NCBI RefSeq assembly: GCF_000833605.1
Contig: NZ_JXTG01000001.1
Coordinates: 159,312-223,311, forward strand
Reading direction: 5' to 3'
Length of the DNA: 64,000 nucleotides
DNA from: Anoxybacillus ayderensis
GTDB lineage: Bacteria; Bacillota; Bacilli; Bacillales; Anoxybacillaceae
Shown here: positions 9,790 to 18,094 of the stretch, one piece after another
Layout of the letters: every line of letters begins with the position of its first letter
How positions within the stretch are numbered: the stretch's first letter is position 1
Translations under genes and position numbers: made by a program
The notes under the pieces: model-generated
Databases searched by the model: none
The model's input: only the letters and a program-made list of their open reading frames with translations
What the model was told of the DNA's origin: nothing

Positions 9790-11128
9790 AAAAAACGTCC
9801 GAAACTTAGCGTTAGATGTGTTAATCGATATCGAAAAAAAACGAGCATATAGCAATTTATCATTACATCATGTGATCGAAACGAACGAATTATCCGCCCA
9901 AGACGTTGCGCTTTTAACAGAGATAGTGTACGGCACGATCCAACGACGCGATACGCTTGATTACTATTTACAGCCGTTTGTGAAAGGAAAAATTGAGCCG
10001 TGGGTGCGCCTGTTGCTCCGAATGTCGCTTTATCAAATGGTATTTTTAGACCGGATTCCTGATCGCGCGGTGTTATTTGAAGCGGTAGAAATAGCAAAAC
10101 GTCGCGGTCATCGCGGCATCGCCTCGCTCGTAAATGGGGTATTGCGCTCCATTCAGCGCCAAGGGTTGCGCTCGTTTGATGAAATAAAAGACGACATCGA
10201 ACGTCTAGCCGTTGCGACAAGCCACCCGCTTTGGCTCGTGCGTCGATGGGTGGCGCAGTTTGGCTTAGAAGAAACAAAACGAATGTGTGAAGCAAACAAC
10301 TTGCCGCCAGAACAAACGGCACGGGTAAACGCGATGCGTGTAACGGTTGAAGAAGCGATCGCCCGCTTAAAAGAAGAAGGGATTGAAGCTGTTCCTTCTT
10401 CTGTCGTGCCGGTTGGGATAAAAATGGTCAAGGGAAATGCAGCGAAAACGAGCGTGTTTCAAGAAGGGCTTGTGACGATTCAAGACGAAAGCTCGATGCT
10501 TGTTGCTTACGCTCTTTCTCCAACCGACACAGACGTTGTTTTAGATTGTTGCGCGGCACCAGGTGGAAAGACGACGCATATGGCTGAACGAATGAACAAC
10601 AAAGGTCGTGTCGTTGCGTTAGATATTCACGATCATAAAGTAAAGCTGATTGAGCAGCAGGCCAAACGCCTAGGCTTGTCGAATATTGAAGCGAAACAAC
10701 TCGATAGCCGTCAAGCACATACGCAATTTGCTGCTGAAACGTTTGATCGCATATTAGTTGATGCCCCGTGCTCAGGACTTGGCGTCATTCGGCGGAAGCC
10801 GGAAATTAAATATGCGAAAAACGAAAACGATATCGCACAACTTGCCGATATTCAACGAAATATTTTGCGGACGGTCGCCCCGCTTGTAAAACGAGGCGGA
10901 ACGCTCGTATATAGCACATGTACGGTCGATCGGGAAGAAAACGAACAAGTGATTGCGACGTTTTTAGACGAACATCCACAATATGAGCTCGATGAGACGC
11001 TTGCTTCGCGCCTGCCATCATCGGTGGCGCCATACGTGCGTCACGGCATGTTGCAACTGCTTCCACATCACGTATATAGCGACGGATTTTTTATCGCAAC
11101 ATTGAAAAAGAAAGGTGAAATGATATGA
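9782..11128 (+). CDS. rsmB: 16S rRNA m5C967 methyltransferase RsmB
   Basis: RsmB (Fmu, YloM) makes 5-methylcytosine in 16S rRNA using S-adenosylmethionine. The 448-residue protein starts with a NusB-like RNA-binding domain (about 1-140). The methyltransferase domain carries the SAM loop [12 protein letters not shown], the DAPCSG motif with Cys330, and the catalytic STCTV motif with Cys380. Length and order are normal. It overlaps fmt by eight bases and rlmN by four. Confidence 0.94.
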   Translation: MSKKNVRNLALDVLIDIEKKRAYSNLSLHHVIETNELSAQDVALLTEIVYGTIQRRDTLDYYLQPFVKGKIEPWVRLLLRMSLYQMVFLDRIPDRAVLFEAVEIAKRRGHRGIASLVNGVLRSIQRQGLRSFDEIKDDIERLAVATSHPLWLVRRWVAQFGLEETKRMCEANNLPPEQTARVNAMRVTVEEAIARLKEEGIEAVPSSVVPVGIKMVKGNAAKTSVFQEGLVTIQDESSMLVAYALSPTDTDVVLDCCAAPGGKTTHMAERMNNKGRVVALDIHDHKVKLIEQQAKRLGLSNIEAKQLDSRQAHTQFAAETFDRILVDAPCSGLGVIRRKPEIKYAKNENDIAQLADIQRNILRTVAPLVKRGGTLVYSTCTVDREENEQVIATFLDEHPQYELDETLASRLPSSVAPYVRHGMLQLLPHHVYSDGFFIATLKKKGEMI

Positions 11129-12174
11129 AACCATCCATTTACTCGCTGCGTTTAGAAGACTTGCAAAGTTGGGTGGAACAGCAAGGGGAAAAGCCGTTTC
11201 GCGCCACACAAATTTTTGAATGGTTATATAAAAAACGGGTGACGTCATTTGAAGAGATGACAAATATTCCAAAAGCGTTGCGCGAACAGTTAGATGAACA
11301 TTTCGTCATTACGACATTAAAAACGCTCGTACAACAAACGTCAAAAGACGGAACGATGAAGTTTTTATTTGAGCTTCATGACGGCTATTCGATTGAAACG
11401 GTGCTTATGCGCCATGACTACGGTAATTCGATTTGTGTGACGACACAAGTCGGCTGCCGAATCGGCTGTACGTTTTGTGCTTCGACGTTAGGCGGTTTAA
11501 AGCGCAACTTACAAGCAGGTGAAATTGTTGCCCAAGTCGTCAAAGTACAAAAAGCGCTCGATGAAACGAACGAACGAGTAAGCAGCATCGTCGTCATGGG
11601 AATTGGGGAACCGTTTGATAACTACGATGAGCTCATCAAATTTTTGAAAATCGTGAACCATCCAAAAGGGCTGCATATTGGCGCGCGTCACATCACCGTA
11701 TCAACGAGCGGCATCATCCCAAAAATTTATCAATTTGCCGATGAAAATATGCAAATTAACTTCGCGATTTCGCTTCATGCGCCAAATACGGAATTGCGCT
11801 CGAAGTTAATGCCGATTAACCGCGCTTATAAATTGCCAGAGCTGATGGAAGCGGTGCGCTACTACATTGAAAAAACAGGGCGGCGCGTGACATTTGAATA
11901 CGGCTTATTTGGCGGTGTGAACGATCAAATTGAACATGCCGAAGAGCTTGCTGAGCTGATTAAAGGATTAAAATGTCACGTCAATTTAATCCCGGTCAAC
12001 TATGTGCCTGAACGCAACTACGTGCGCACGCCGCGCGAGCAAATTTTTGCGTTTGAGAAAACGTTGAAAAAACACGGCATTAACGTAACGATTCGCCGTG
12101 AACAAGGGCACGATATTGATGCAGCATGCGGTCAACTACGCGCGAAGGAGCGGAAAGAAGAAACGAAAGCGTAA
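11125..12174 (+). CDS. rlmN: Dual-specificity 23S rRNA/tRNA adenine-C2 methyltransferase RlmN
   Basis: RlmN is a radical-SAM enzyme that methylates C2 of A2503 in 23S rRNA and A37 in some tRNAs. The iron-sulfur ligands are Cys111, Cys115 and Cys118 in a CxxxCxxC motif. The C-terminal Cys335 in AACGQLRA is the residue expected to resolve the covalent intermediate. The 349-residue length is typical. The start overlaps the rsmB stop as ATGA with AAAGGTGAA ahead. Presence of Cys335 and context favour RlmN over the Cfr resistance paralogue. Confidence 0.94.
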   Translation: MKPSIYSLRLEDLQSWVEQQGEKPFRATQIFEWLYKKRVTSFEEMTNIPKALREQLDEHFVITTLKTLVQQTSKDGTMKFLFELHDGYSIETVLMRHDYGNSICVTTQVGCRIGCTFCASTLGGLKRNLQAGEIVAQVVKVQKALDETNERVSSIVVMGIGEPFDNYDELIKFLKIVNHPKGLHIGARHITVSTSGIIPKIYQFADENMQINFAISLHAPNTELRSKLMPINRAYKLPELMEAVRYYIEKTGRRVTFEYGLFGGVNDQIEHAEELAELIKGLKCHVNLIPVNYVPERNYVRTPREQIFAFEKTLKKHGINVTIRREQGHDIDAACGQLRAKERKEETKA

Positions 12175-12215
12175 CGATGTGGACACACATATCGAAGTAA
12201 GGAAGGGATACGTAT

Positions 12216-12965
12216 ATGAAGGCGGTATTTCAGACGGATGTCGGGAAAATAAGGTCACATAACGAAGATAACGGTGGCGTTTTTATCAATCAAACAGGCG
12301 ATTATTTAGCGGTTGTCGCTGATGGGATGGGTGGTCATCTTGCTGGTGATGTGGCAAGTGAAATGACGATGACGCAGTTAAAACAGTTTTGGGAAGAGAC
12401 GGAAGAAATGACGTCCCCACAGCAAGCGGAGACGTGGTTAAAAGAACATATTATGAAAGTGAACGAATCGCTTTTTCAACACTCTCAAACGAACGATCAT
12501 TGTCAAGGGATGGGCACGACGATCGTTGCCGCCATTTGTACAAAACAGTTTGCGACGATCGGCCACATCGGTGATAGCCGTTGTTATTTACTAAACGCAA
12601 ACGGATTTCAACAAATGACAGAAGACCATTCCCTTGTCAATGAATTAGTGAAAAGCGGACAACTATCAAAAGAAGATGCGGAATATCATCCGCGTAAACA
12701 TGTGCTATTGCGCGCGCTCGGAACAGAGCAAGTAATTGAACTCGATGTAAAAACGGTCGCTGTCGATGAAGGAGATATGTTATTGCTTTGCTCTGACGGC
12801 CTTTCGAATAAAGTGCCTGAACAGACGATGGTAGACGTATTAACGTCTGATCGCTCGCTTGAAGAAAAAGCGCAAGCGTTAATTGATGTGGCAAACGAGC
12901 ACGGTGGGGAAGATAACATTACGTTAGCGATCGTACAATTTTTAGATGTGAGTGAAAGTAGGTGA
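12216..12965 (+). CDS. prpC: PP2C-type serine/threonine phosphatase
   Basis: The 249-residue phosphatase has the PP2C metal-binding motifs in order: HNEDNGG near the N-terminus, VADGMGGH, HIGDSRCYLL and, near the end, GGEDNITLAIV. It reverses phosphorylation by PrkC, encoded six bases downstream. In Bacillus the pair tunes growth, germination response to muropeptides and translation factors; that is family knowledge. A ribosome site AAGGAAGGG precedes the ATG. Confidence 0.95.
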   Translation: MKAVFQTDVGKIRSHNEDNGGVFINQTGDYLAVVADGMGGHLAGDVASEMTMTQLKQFWEETEEMTSPQQAETWLKEHIMKVNESLFQHSQTNDHCQGMGTTIVAAICTKQFATIGHIGDSRCYLLNANGFQQMTEDHSLVNELVKSGQLSKEDAEYHPRKHVLLRALGTEQVIELDVKTVAVDEGDMLLLCSDGLSNKVPEQTMVDVLTSDRSLEEKAQALIDVANEHGGEDNITLAIVQFLDVSESR

Positions 12966-12971
12966 TCGCTC

Positions 12972-14900
12972 GTGCTCATCGGCAAACGATTAAACGGTCG
13001 CTATAAAATATTACAGCTCATTGGCGGCGGCGGAATGGCAAACGTTTACTTAGCTAGGGATATGATTTTAGACCGCGACGTTGCTGTAAAAGTGTTGCGT
13101 TTAGATTTTGTAAACGATGAATTATTTATTAAACGGTTTCGACGTGAAGCACAAGCCGCGACAAGTTTAAACCATGAAAATATTGTCACGATTTACGATG
13201 TTGGAGAGGACGACGGCATTTACTACATGGTCATGGAATATGTGCGTGGCTGCACGTTAAAACAATACATTCAACAACGTGCCCCGCTTCCTGTTCAAGA
13301 AGCGTTGCGCATGATGGATGAATTAACAGGAGCGATTGCTCACGCTCATCAAAACGGAGTCATTCATCGCGACATTAAGCCACAAAACATTTTAGTCGCA
13401 GAAGACGGAACGATTAAAATTACAGATTTCGGTATAGCTGTCGCGTTAAGCTCGACAACGATTACGCAAACGAATTCTGTTTTAGGATCTGTTCATTATT
13501 TATCGCCTGAACAAGCAAAAGGCGGAATGGCGACAGAAAAATCGGATATTTATTCGCTCGGTATCGTCATGTTTGAGTTGTTAACGGGACAATTGCCGTT
13601 TTCTGGTGAATCTGCCGTAGCGATTGTGTTAAAACATTTGCAAACGGAGACGCCGTCTGTGCGACGATGGAACCCGAACATTCCTCAAAGCGTAGAAAAT
13701 ATTGTGTTAAAAGCGACAGCAAAAAATCCGTTGCATCGTTACAATAGCGCATTAGATATGCAAAAACATATTCGCACCGCTCTTTTGCCTGAGCGCATAA
13801 ACGAACAAAAATTTACGTTGCCGACCGAAGATGACGACGAAGAAACGAAAATTATCCCGATTGTGAAGCCGACCGCTTCTGCACCGTCAGAAAAGAAAGA
13901 GGACGTGCCTCCTCCAAAAGAAAAGCGTTCAAAAAAATGGCTCATTTTATGGGCGACATTTCTTTTCTTGCTCGTCGGCGCTGGGGTGAGCGCAGTCACA
14001 TGGATTCCTGATTTATTTTTCCCAAAAGATGTGACGGTACCTGATGTGACAAACAAAAATTATACAGATGCGGTGACGGAATTAACGTCGTTAGGATTAA
14101 AAATCGAAAAAACGGTCGAAGAAGAACATGATGACATCGCAGAAGGATTTGTCATTCGTACGAATCCGCAAGCCGGAAAAGTCGTCAAAGCGGGTACGGC
14201 AGTGACGATTTATAAAAGTATAGGGAAGAAAAAAGTGGAGTTTCAAAATTATGTTGGCGAGCCAATCGATGACGTCGAGCGACAATTGCGATCGGCAAAC
14301 TATTTACTCATCGATAAAAAACAAGTGTATAGTGACGAACCAGCAGGTACGATTATCGAACAATTCCCGCTTCCAGGCGAAAAAGTTGTACCGGAAGAAA
14401 CAGAAGTGCGTTTTACCGTCAGCCTTGGACCAGAAAAAATTGTTTTAAAAGATTTAACAGGATACACGGAAAAAAGTGTGCGCGATTATGCTTCAGACCA
14501 ACAACTGTACGTCATCGTCAAACAGCAATATTCAGATACGGTCGAAAAAGGGCTCGTCATTTCTCAAACGCCACAAGCGAACGCAAAATTAGAAAAAGGA
14601 GCAACTGTGACGGTCGTCATTTCCCTTGGAAAAGAACCGGTATTAACAAAGAAAGTCATCCAAGAAATTAGCATTCCGTACGAACCGCCTGTTGATGTAA
14701 ACGAACCAGTCATGGCAGAATTATATATAGAAGACGAAAACTATTCGTTTGCCCAACCGTACAAACGTTATCGTTTAACAAGTGATGTGAAAGAGCGTGT
14801 AGAATTTGTCATTCAACAAGGAAAACAAGGGCGTTATCGCGTCGTCGTCAACGGCACGACGGTGCGTGAAGGCATCGTGCCATATCCAACAACACCTTAA
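12972..14900 (+). CDS. prkC: Membrane serine/threonine protein kinase with PASTA domains
   Basis: PrkC senses cell-wall fragments and phosphorylates cytoplasmic targets. The 642-residue protein has a Hanks-type kinase domain (1-270) with Lys40, catalytic Asp134 in HRDIKPQN and a DFG motif. A charged linker and one membrane segment (about 323-345) follow, then three extracellular PASTA repeats starting near 354, 423 and 492, and a C-terminal tail of about 80 residues. The start is GTG at 12972 with AGGTGA ahead. The layout matches B. subtilis PrkC. Confidence 0.95.
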   Translation: MLIGKRLNGRYKILQLIGGGGMANVYLARDMILDRDVAVKVLRLDFVNDELFIKRFRREAQAATSLNHENIVTIYDVGEDDGIYYMVMEYVRGCTLKQYIQQRAPLPVQEALRMMDELTGAIAHAHQNGVIHRDIKPQNILVAEDGTIKITDFGIAVALSSTTITQTNSVLGSVHYLSPEQAKGGMATEKSDIYSLGIVMFELLTGQLPFSGESAVAIVLKHLQTETPSVRRWNPNIPQSVENIVLKATAKNPLHRYNSALDMQKHIRTALLPERINEQKFTLPTEDDDEETKIIPIVKPTASAPSEKKEDVPPPKEKRSKKWLILWATFLFLLVGAGVSAVTWIPDLFFPKDVTVPDVTNKNYTDAVTELTSLGLKIEKTVEEEHDDIAEGFVIRTNPQAGKVVKAGTAVTIYKSIGKKKVEFQNYVGEPIDDVERQLRSANYLLIDKKQVYSDEPAGTIIEQFPLPGEKVVPEETEVRFTVSLGPEKIVLKDLTGYTEKSVRDYASDQQLYVIVKQQYSDTVEKGLVISQTPQANAKLEKGATVTVVISLGKEPVLTKKVIQEISIPYEPPVDVNEPVMAELYIEDENYSFAQPYKRYRLTSDVKERVEFVIQQGKQGRYRVVVNGTTVREGIVPYPTTP

Positions 14901-14912
14901 AGGAGGGAAGGC

Positions 14913-15794
14913 ATGGCGGAAGGAAAAATTATTAAAGCGTTAAGCGGTTTTTATTACGTGTTAAGCGACGGTCGAGTGTATCAATGTCGTGGTCGCGGGG
15001 TGTTTCGCAAGCGGAAAGTGACGCCGCTTGTTGGCGACTACGTTTCCTTTCAAGCGGAAAATGAACGAGAAGGGTATATATTAGACGTATTTGAGCGGAA
15101 AAATGAACTTGTTCGCCCGCCGATTGCAAATATCGACCAAGCGATTTTAGTGTTTTCAGCGGTAGAGCCAGATTTTAACCCAGCATTGCTCGATCGATTT
15201 CTCGTCTTAATTGAAGCAAAGCACATTCGCCCAATTATTGTTGTGAGTAAAATGGATTTAGTAGACGATGAAACAAAACCACGCATCGAACAATATATTC
15301 GCGATTATCGTCAAATCGGATATGATGTGTTAGAAGTGTCGACGAAAACGCGGGCAGGGGTTGAATCATTACTCCCTTACTTCGAAGGAAACGTGTCCGT
15401 CTTTGCAGGGCAGTCAGGTGTCGGAAAGTCTTCTTTATTAAATGCGTTACGTCCGGACTTACAGTTAAAAACGGGCGATATTTCCCACCATCTTGGACGA
15501 GGAAAACATACGACAAGACATGTTGAATTAATTGAAATCGGAGGCGGTTTCGTCGCAGATACGCCGGGCTTTAGTGCGCTAGAATTTGATGAAATCGAAC
15601 TCGAACAATTGCCGCTTTGTTTTCCTGAGTTTGTTGCTAGAAGCGGCGGTTGTAAATTCCGCGGTTGTACGCATACAGCGGAGCCGAAATGCGCGGTGAA
15701 AGAGGCGTTCGCATCGGGAGACATTCCTTCTTACCGTTATGAACATTACGTGAGCTTTATCGAGGAAATAAAAGAACGAAAGCCGAGGTATTGA
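14913..15794 (+). CDS. rsgA: Ribosome small subunit-dependent GTPase RsgA
   Basis: RsgA (CpgA, YloQ) is a circularly permuted GTPase that checks late 30S assembly. An N-terminal OB-fold domain precedes the GTPase, in which the G4 motif SKMDL comes before G1 GQSGVGKS (166-173) and G3 DTPGF, confirming the permutation. A C-terminal zinc knuckle uses Cys247, Cys252, His254 and Cys260. The 293-residue length is normal. It lies between prkC and rpe; in Bacillus it is a reported PrkC substrate. Confidence 0.95.
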   Translation: MAEGKIIKALSGFYYVLSDGRVYQCRGRGVFRKRKVTPLVGDYVSFQAENEREGYILDVFERKNELVRPPIANIDQAILVFSAVEPDFNPALLDRFLVLIEAKHIRPIIVVSKMDLVDDETKPRIEQYIRDYRQIGYDVLEVSTKTRAGVESLLPYFEGNVSVFAGQSGVGKSSLLNALRPDLQLKTGDISHHLGRGKHTTRHVELIEIGGGFVADTPGFSALEFDEIELEQLPLCFPEFVARSGGCKFRGCTHTAEPKCAVKEAFASGDIPSYRYEHYVSFIEEIKERKPRY

Positions 15795-15796
15795 AC

Positions 15797-16453
15797 ATGA
15801 TTAAAATTGCGCCATCGATTTTATCTGCAAATTTCGCCAAACTTGGCGAAGAAATTGTAGACGTAGAACGGGGAGGAGCGGATTACATTCATGTCGATGT
15901 GATGGACGGTCATTTCGTTCCGAACATTACCATCGGCCCACTAATCGTGGAAGCGATTCGTCCGGTGACGACACTCCCGCTTGACGTTCACTTAATGATT
16001 GAACAACCAGATCGTTATATTCCGACGTTTGCGAAAGCGGGGGCAGATTATTTGACGGTGCATGTCGAAGCTTGCCCGCATTTACACCGCACGATTCATT
16101 TAATAAAAGAACACGGTGTGAAAGCGGGGGTGGCGCTAAACCCACATACGCCGATAGCGATGATTGAACACATCATAGAAGATATCGACTTAGTTTTATT
16201 TATGACGGTCAATCCAGGCTTTGGCGGACAATCGTTTATCCCAGCTGTGCTACCAAAAATTCGTGCGTTTTCGACACTCGTTCGCGAACGAGGACTTTCC
16301 GTTGAAATTGAAGTAGACGGTGGCATTCACGCTGAAACCGCAAAGCTTTGTGTACAAGCCGGAGCGAACGTTCTCGTGGCGGGATCAGCCATTTATAATC
16401 AAGCTGATCGCGCTCAAGCGATTCGCGCCATTCGTGAGGGTGTGTCATCTTGA
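15797..16453 (+). CDS. rpe: Ribulose-phosphate 3-epimerase
   Basis: Rpe interconverts ribulose 5-phosphate and xylulose 5-phosphate in the pentose phosphate pathway. The 218-residue TIM barrel has IAPSILSANF, the HVDVMDGHFVPN metal/acid motif, HLMI, MTVNPGFGGQ and VDGGI. I chose the ATG at 15797: GAGG at 15785-15788 is eight bases before it, and it gives the standard MIKIAPSIL start, while a TTG two codons earlier would sit too close. A hairpin covers the stop codon. Confidence 0.94.
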   Translation: MIKIAPSILSANFAKLGEEIVDVERGGADYIHVDVMDGHFVPNITIGPLIVEAIRPVTTLPLDVHLMIEQPDRYIPTFAKAGADYLTVHVEACPHLHRTIHLIKEHGVKAGVALNPHTPIAMIEHIIEDIDLVLFMTVNPGFGGQSFIPAVLPKIRAFSTLVRERGLSVEIEVDGGIHAETAKLCVQAGANVLVAGSAIYNQADRAQAIRAIREGVSS

Positions 16454-16468
16454 CACATCCTTCTTTTA
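16438..16468 (+). terminator. Hairpin covering the rpe stop codon
   Basis: Arms GGGTGTGTCA and TGACACATCC (with one G-U pair) enclose a three-base loop. TTCTTTTAT follows. The second arm begins with the rpe TGA stop codon, so translating ribosomes would mask the stem. It is a plausible terminator or attenuator ahead of thiN. Confidence 0.5.
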
Positions 16469-16485
16469 TAAAGGGGGGACATCCG

Positions 16486-17124
16486 TTGATTATTCATATT
16501 GTTGCAGGTGGTCCGACAAACTTTTTGCCACATTTACAGGCGTATGATGGGGAGGACGTATATTGGGTAGGGGTAGATCGAGGGGTGCTCGCGTTGCTTC
16601 ATGCCGGCATTATGCCAAAACGGGCGTTCGGAGATTTTGATTCCATCAACGAACAAGAGTTACAACAATTAAAAATGAAATTACCGCATATCGATATATG
16701 GCCGGCGGAAAAAGATCAAACCGATACAGACATTGCACTTGAGTGGGCGCTTGAACAACAAGCGACAAAAATTCGTTTGTTTGGAGCGACAGGCGGCCGA
16801 CTTGATCATTTATTCGGAAACGTTCAGCTTTTGTTTAAAGGAAAAGATGGGCAAATTGAGTTAATTGATCGTCAAAATGTTGTGACGCTATATCGCAACG
16901 GGGAGCATATCGTTGAAAAACGAGATGAATACACGTATATTTCATTTATTCCTTTGACTCCAATTCGCGCCTTAACGCTTCGTGGATTTAAGTATCCGCT
17001 CGATGCATGCGATGTGCCGCTCGGATCAACATTATGCGTAAGCAACGAACTCATCCATCATTTTGGTACTTTTTCATTCGCTGAAGGCATATTAATGATG
17101 ATAAGAAGCAAGGATGAAAAATAA
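16486..17124 (+). CDS. thiN: Thiamine pyrophosphokinase
   Basis: ThiN transfers pyrophosphate from ATP to thiamine to make the TPP cofactor. The 212-residue protein begins MIIHIVAGGPT and carries the family segment RAFGDFDSI, the acidic EKDQTDTDIALEWA motif and GATGGRLDHLFGN. The most likely start is the TTG at 16486, seven bases after AAGGGGGGAC; the frame extends upstream through the rpe stop but without support. It follows rpe as in B. subtilis (yloS). Confidence 0.92.
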   Translation: MIIHIVAGGPTNFLPHLQAYDGEDVYWVGVDRGVLALLHAGIMPKRAFGDFDSINEQELQQLKMKLPHIDIWPAEKDQTDTDIALEWALEQQATKIRLFGATGGRLDHLFGNVQLLFKGKDGQIELIDRQNVVTLYRNGEHIVEKRDEYTYISFIPLTPIRALTLRGFKYPLDACDVPLGSTLCVSNELIHHFGTFSFAEGILMMIRSKDEK

Positions 17125-17153
17125 ACGCTTCGAGGTACGATTTGTGCGGAGAT

Positions 17154-17182
17154 GAATATATTAGTGGAAGAGTGTGCACAGT
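17154..17182 (+). promoter_or_regulatory. Candidate SigE promoter for spoVM
   Basis: GAATATA (17154-17160), a 14-base spacer and TGCACAGT (17175-17182) resemble the sporulation SigE pattern of an ATA-rich -35 and a CATACA-like -10. The -10 match is only partial. SigE control of spoVM is established in B. subtilis. Confidence 0.35.
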
Positions 17183-17198
17183 AGGGGAGGGAATGATC

Positions 17199-17279
17199 GT
17201 GAAATTTTATACGATTAAGTTGCCGAAGTTTTTAGGTGGAATTGTTCGGGCGATGTTGAATTCATTTAAAAAAGGATAA
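17199..17279 (+). CDS. spoVM: Stage V sporulation protein SpoVM
   Basis: The 26-residue peptide starts MKFYTIKLPKFLGGI and is nearly identical to B. subtilis SpoVM. It is an amphipathic helix that senses the convex forespore membrane and anchors SpoIVA to begin coat assembly. GTG at 17199 is the better start: AGGGGAGG ends eight bases before it. An in-frame ATG two codons upstream lies only two bases from that site. It shares a bidirectional terminator with the opposing rpmB. Confidence 0.96.
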   Translation: MKFYTIKLPKFLGGIVRAMLNSFKKG

Positions 17280-17305
17280 AAGCACCAAATGATTGGTGCT
17301 TTTTT
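17278..17305. terminator. Bidirectional terminator between spoVM and rpmB
   Basis: Arms AGCACCAA and TTGGTGCT enclose a four-base loop. A-rich flank on the left and T-rich flank on the right give a usable terminator for both converging genes. Confidence 0.85.
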
Positions 17306-17308
17306 CTA

Positions 17309-17494
17309 TTACACACGTTCTACTTTTCCGGATTTTAATGCGCGAGCAGAAACCCAAACGCGCTTTGGTTTTCCGTCAACTAAAATGCGAACTTTTTGAA
17401 GGTTTGCTTTCCATGTGCGGCGGCTCGCATTCATTGCATGAGAACGAGCGTTTCCGAAAGACTTTTTCTTACCAGTCACAAAGCATTTTGCCAT
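17309..17494 (-). CDS. rpmB: 50S ribosomal protein L28
   Basis: The 61-residue basic protein begins [15 protein letters not shown] and has the family core [20 protein letters not shown]. It is a component of the large ribosomal subunit. It lacks the paired CxxC zinc ligands, so it is the zinc-independent form. The ATG at 17494 follows GAGGAGGG; an upstream in-frame extension contains that ribosome site and is not coding. It is the only complete minus-strand gene in the window, as in B. subtilis. Confidence 0.96.
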   Translation of the reverse strand: MAKCFVTGKKKSFGNARSHAMNASRRTWKANLQKVRILVDGKPKRVWVSARALKSGKVERV

Positions 17495-17603
17495 TTTGTT
17501 TCCCTCCTCACTTGCCAAACTACGTGCTCAAAACACTACTATAATTTATCATACATAAAAACGGATTGCAATACTTCTGACATACTCTTTCAAGAAAATA
17601 ACC

Positions 17604-17678
17604 TTGACATCTGTTTTCTGTTTCAGGTAAATATACTATGGGGAGAAGCTTTCAAAAATAAGCCGAGTATAGTACAAT
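17604..17678 (+). promoter_or_regulatory. Promoter region for yloU-yloV
   Basis: Two SigA-like arrangements are visible. The first is TTGACA (17604-17609) with TAAATA 18 bases on (17628-17633). The second is TTTCAA (17650-17655), 17 bases, TACAAT (17673-17678), closer to the yloU start. I cannot tell which is used. Confidence 0.5.
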
Positions 17679-17714
17679 GGCGTTAGCTACCTAATCAGAA
17701 AGGGGACTTGAGCG

Positions 17715-18077
17715 ATGTCCATTGAATTACAAACGAAATACGGTCGTGTTGAAATTAGTAACGATGTCATTGCAGCGATTGCTGGAGGAGCGGCAGTCGA
17801 TTGTTATGGGATTGTCGGCATGGCATCAAAAAATCAATTAAAAGACGGCATTGCTGAAATTTTACGTCGTGAAAATTTCGCCAAAGGAATTGTTGTCCGT
17901 CAAGAGAACGATGAAGTGCACATTGATTTATACGTCATCGTTAGCTACGGTACGAAAATTTCTGAAGTGGCCCATAACGTACAAACGAAAGTGAAGTATA
18001 CGTTAGATCAAACGTTAGGTTTATCTGTTCAGTCAATCAACATCTATGTTCAAGGGGTTCGTGTGACGAATCCGTAG
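17715..18077 (+). CDS. yloU: Asp23/Gls24 family protein YloU
   Basis: This 120-residue Asp23/Gls24 (DUF322) protein has the segment GGAAVDCYGIVGMASKN and the conserved ending IYVQGVRV. Members in Gram-positive bacteria are small, abundant envelope-associated proteins; the precise role is unclear. It is consistently placed before the fatty-acid-kinase-like yloV, suggesting a link to lipid supply, but that is inference. A ribosome site AAAGGGGAC precedes the ATG. Confidence 0.88.
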   Translation: MSIELQTKYGRVEISNDVIAAIAGGAAVDCYGIVGMASKNQLKDGIAEILRRENFAKGIVVRQENDEVHIDLYVIVSYGTKISEVAHNVQTKVKYTLDQTLGLSVQSINIYVQGVRVTNP

Positions 18078-18094
18078 TGAGGAGGAACAAGTCT

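Noticed and set aside
9543..10322. A 259-codon open frame on the minus strand across fmt/rsmB.
   Set aside because: It lies wholly antisense to two well-supported genes, has no ribosome site or recognisable domain, and has the composition of a shadow frame.
11125..12174. rlmN as a possible Cfr antibiotic-resistance methylase.
   Set aside because: Length, position after rsmB and the motif set fit RlmN; nothing suggests transfer.
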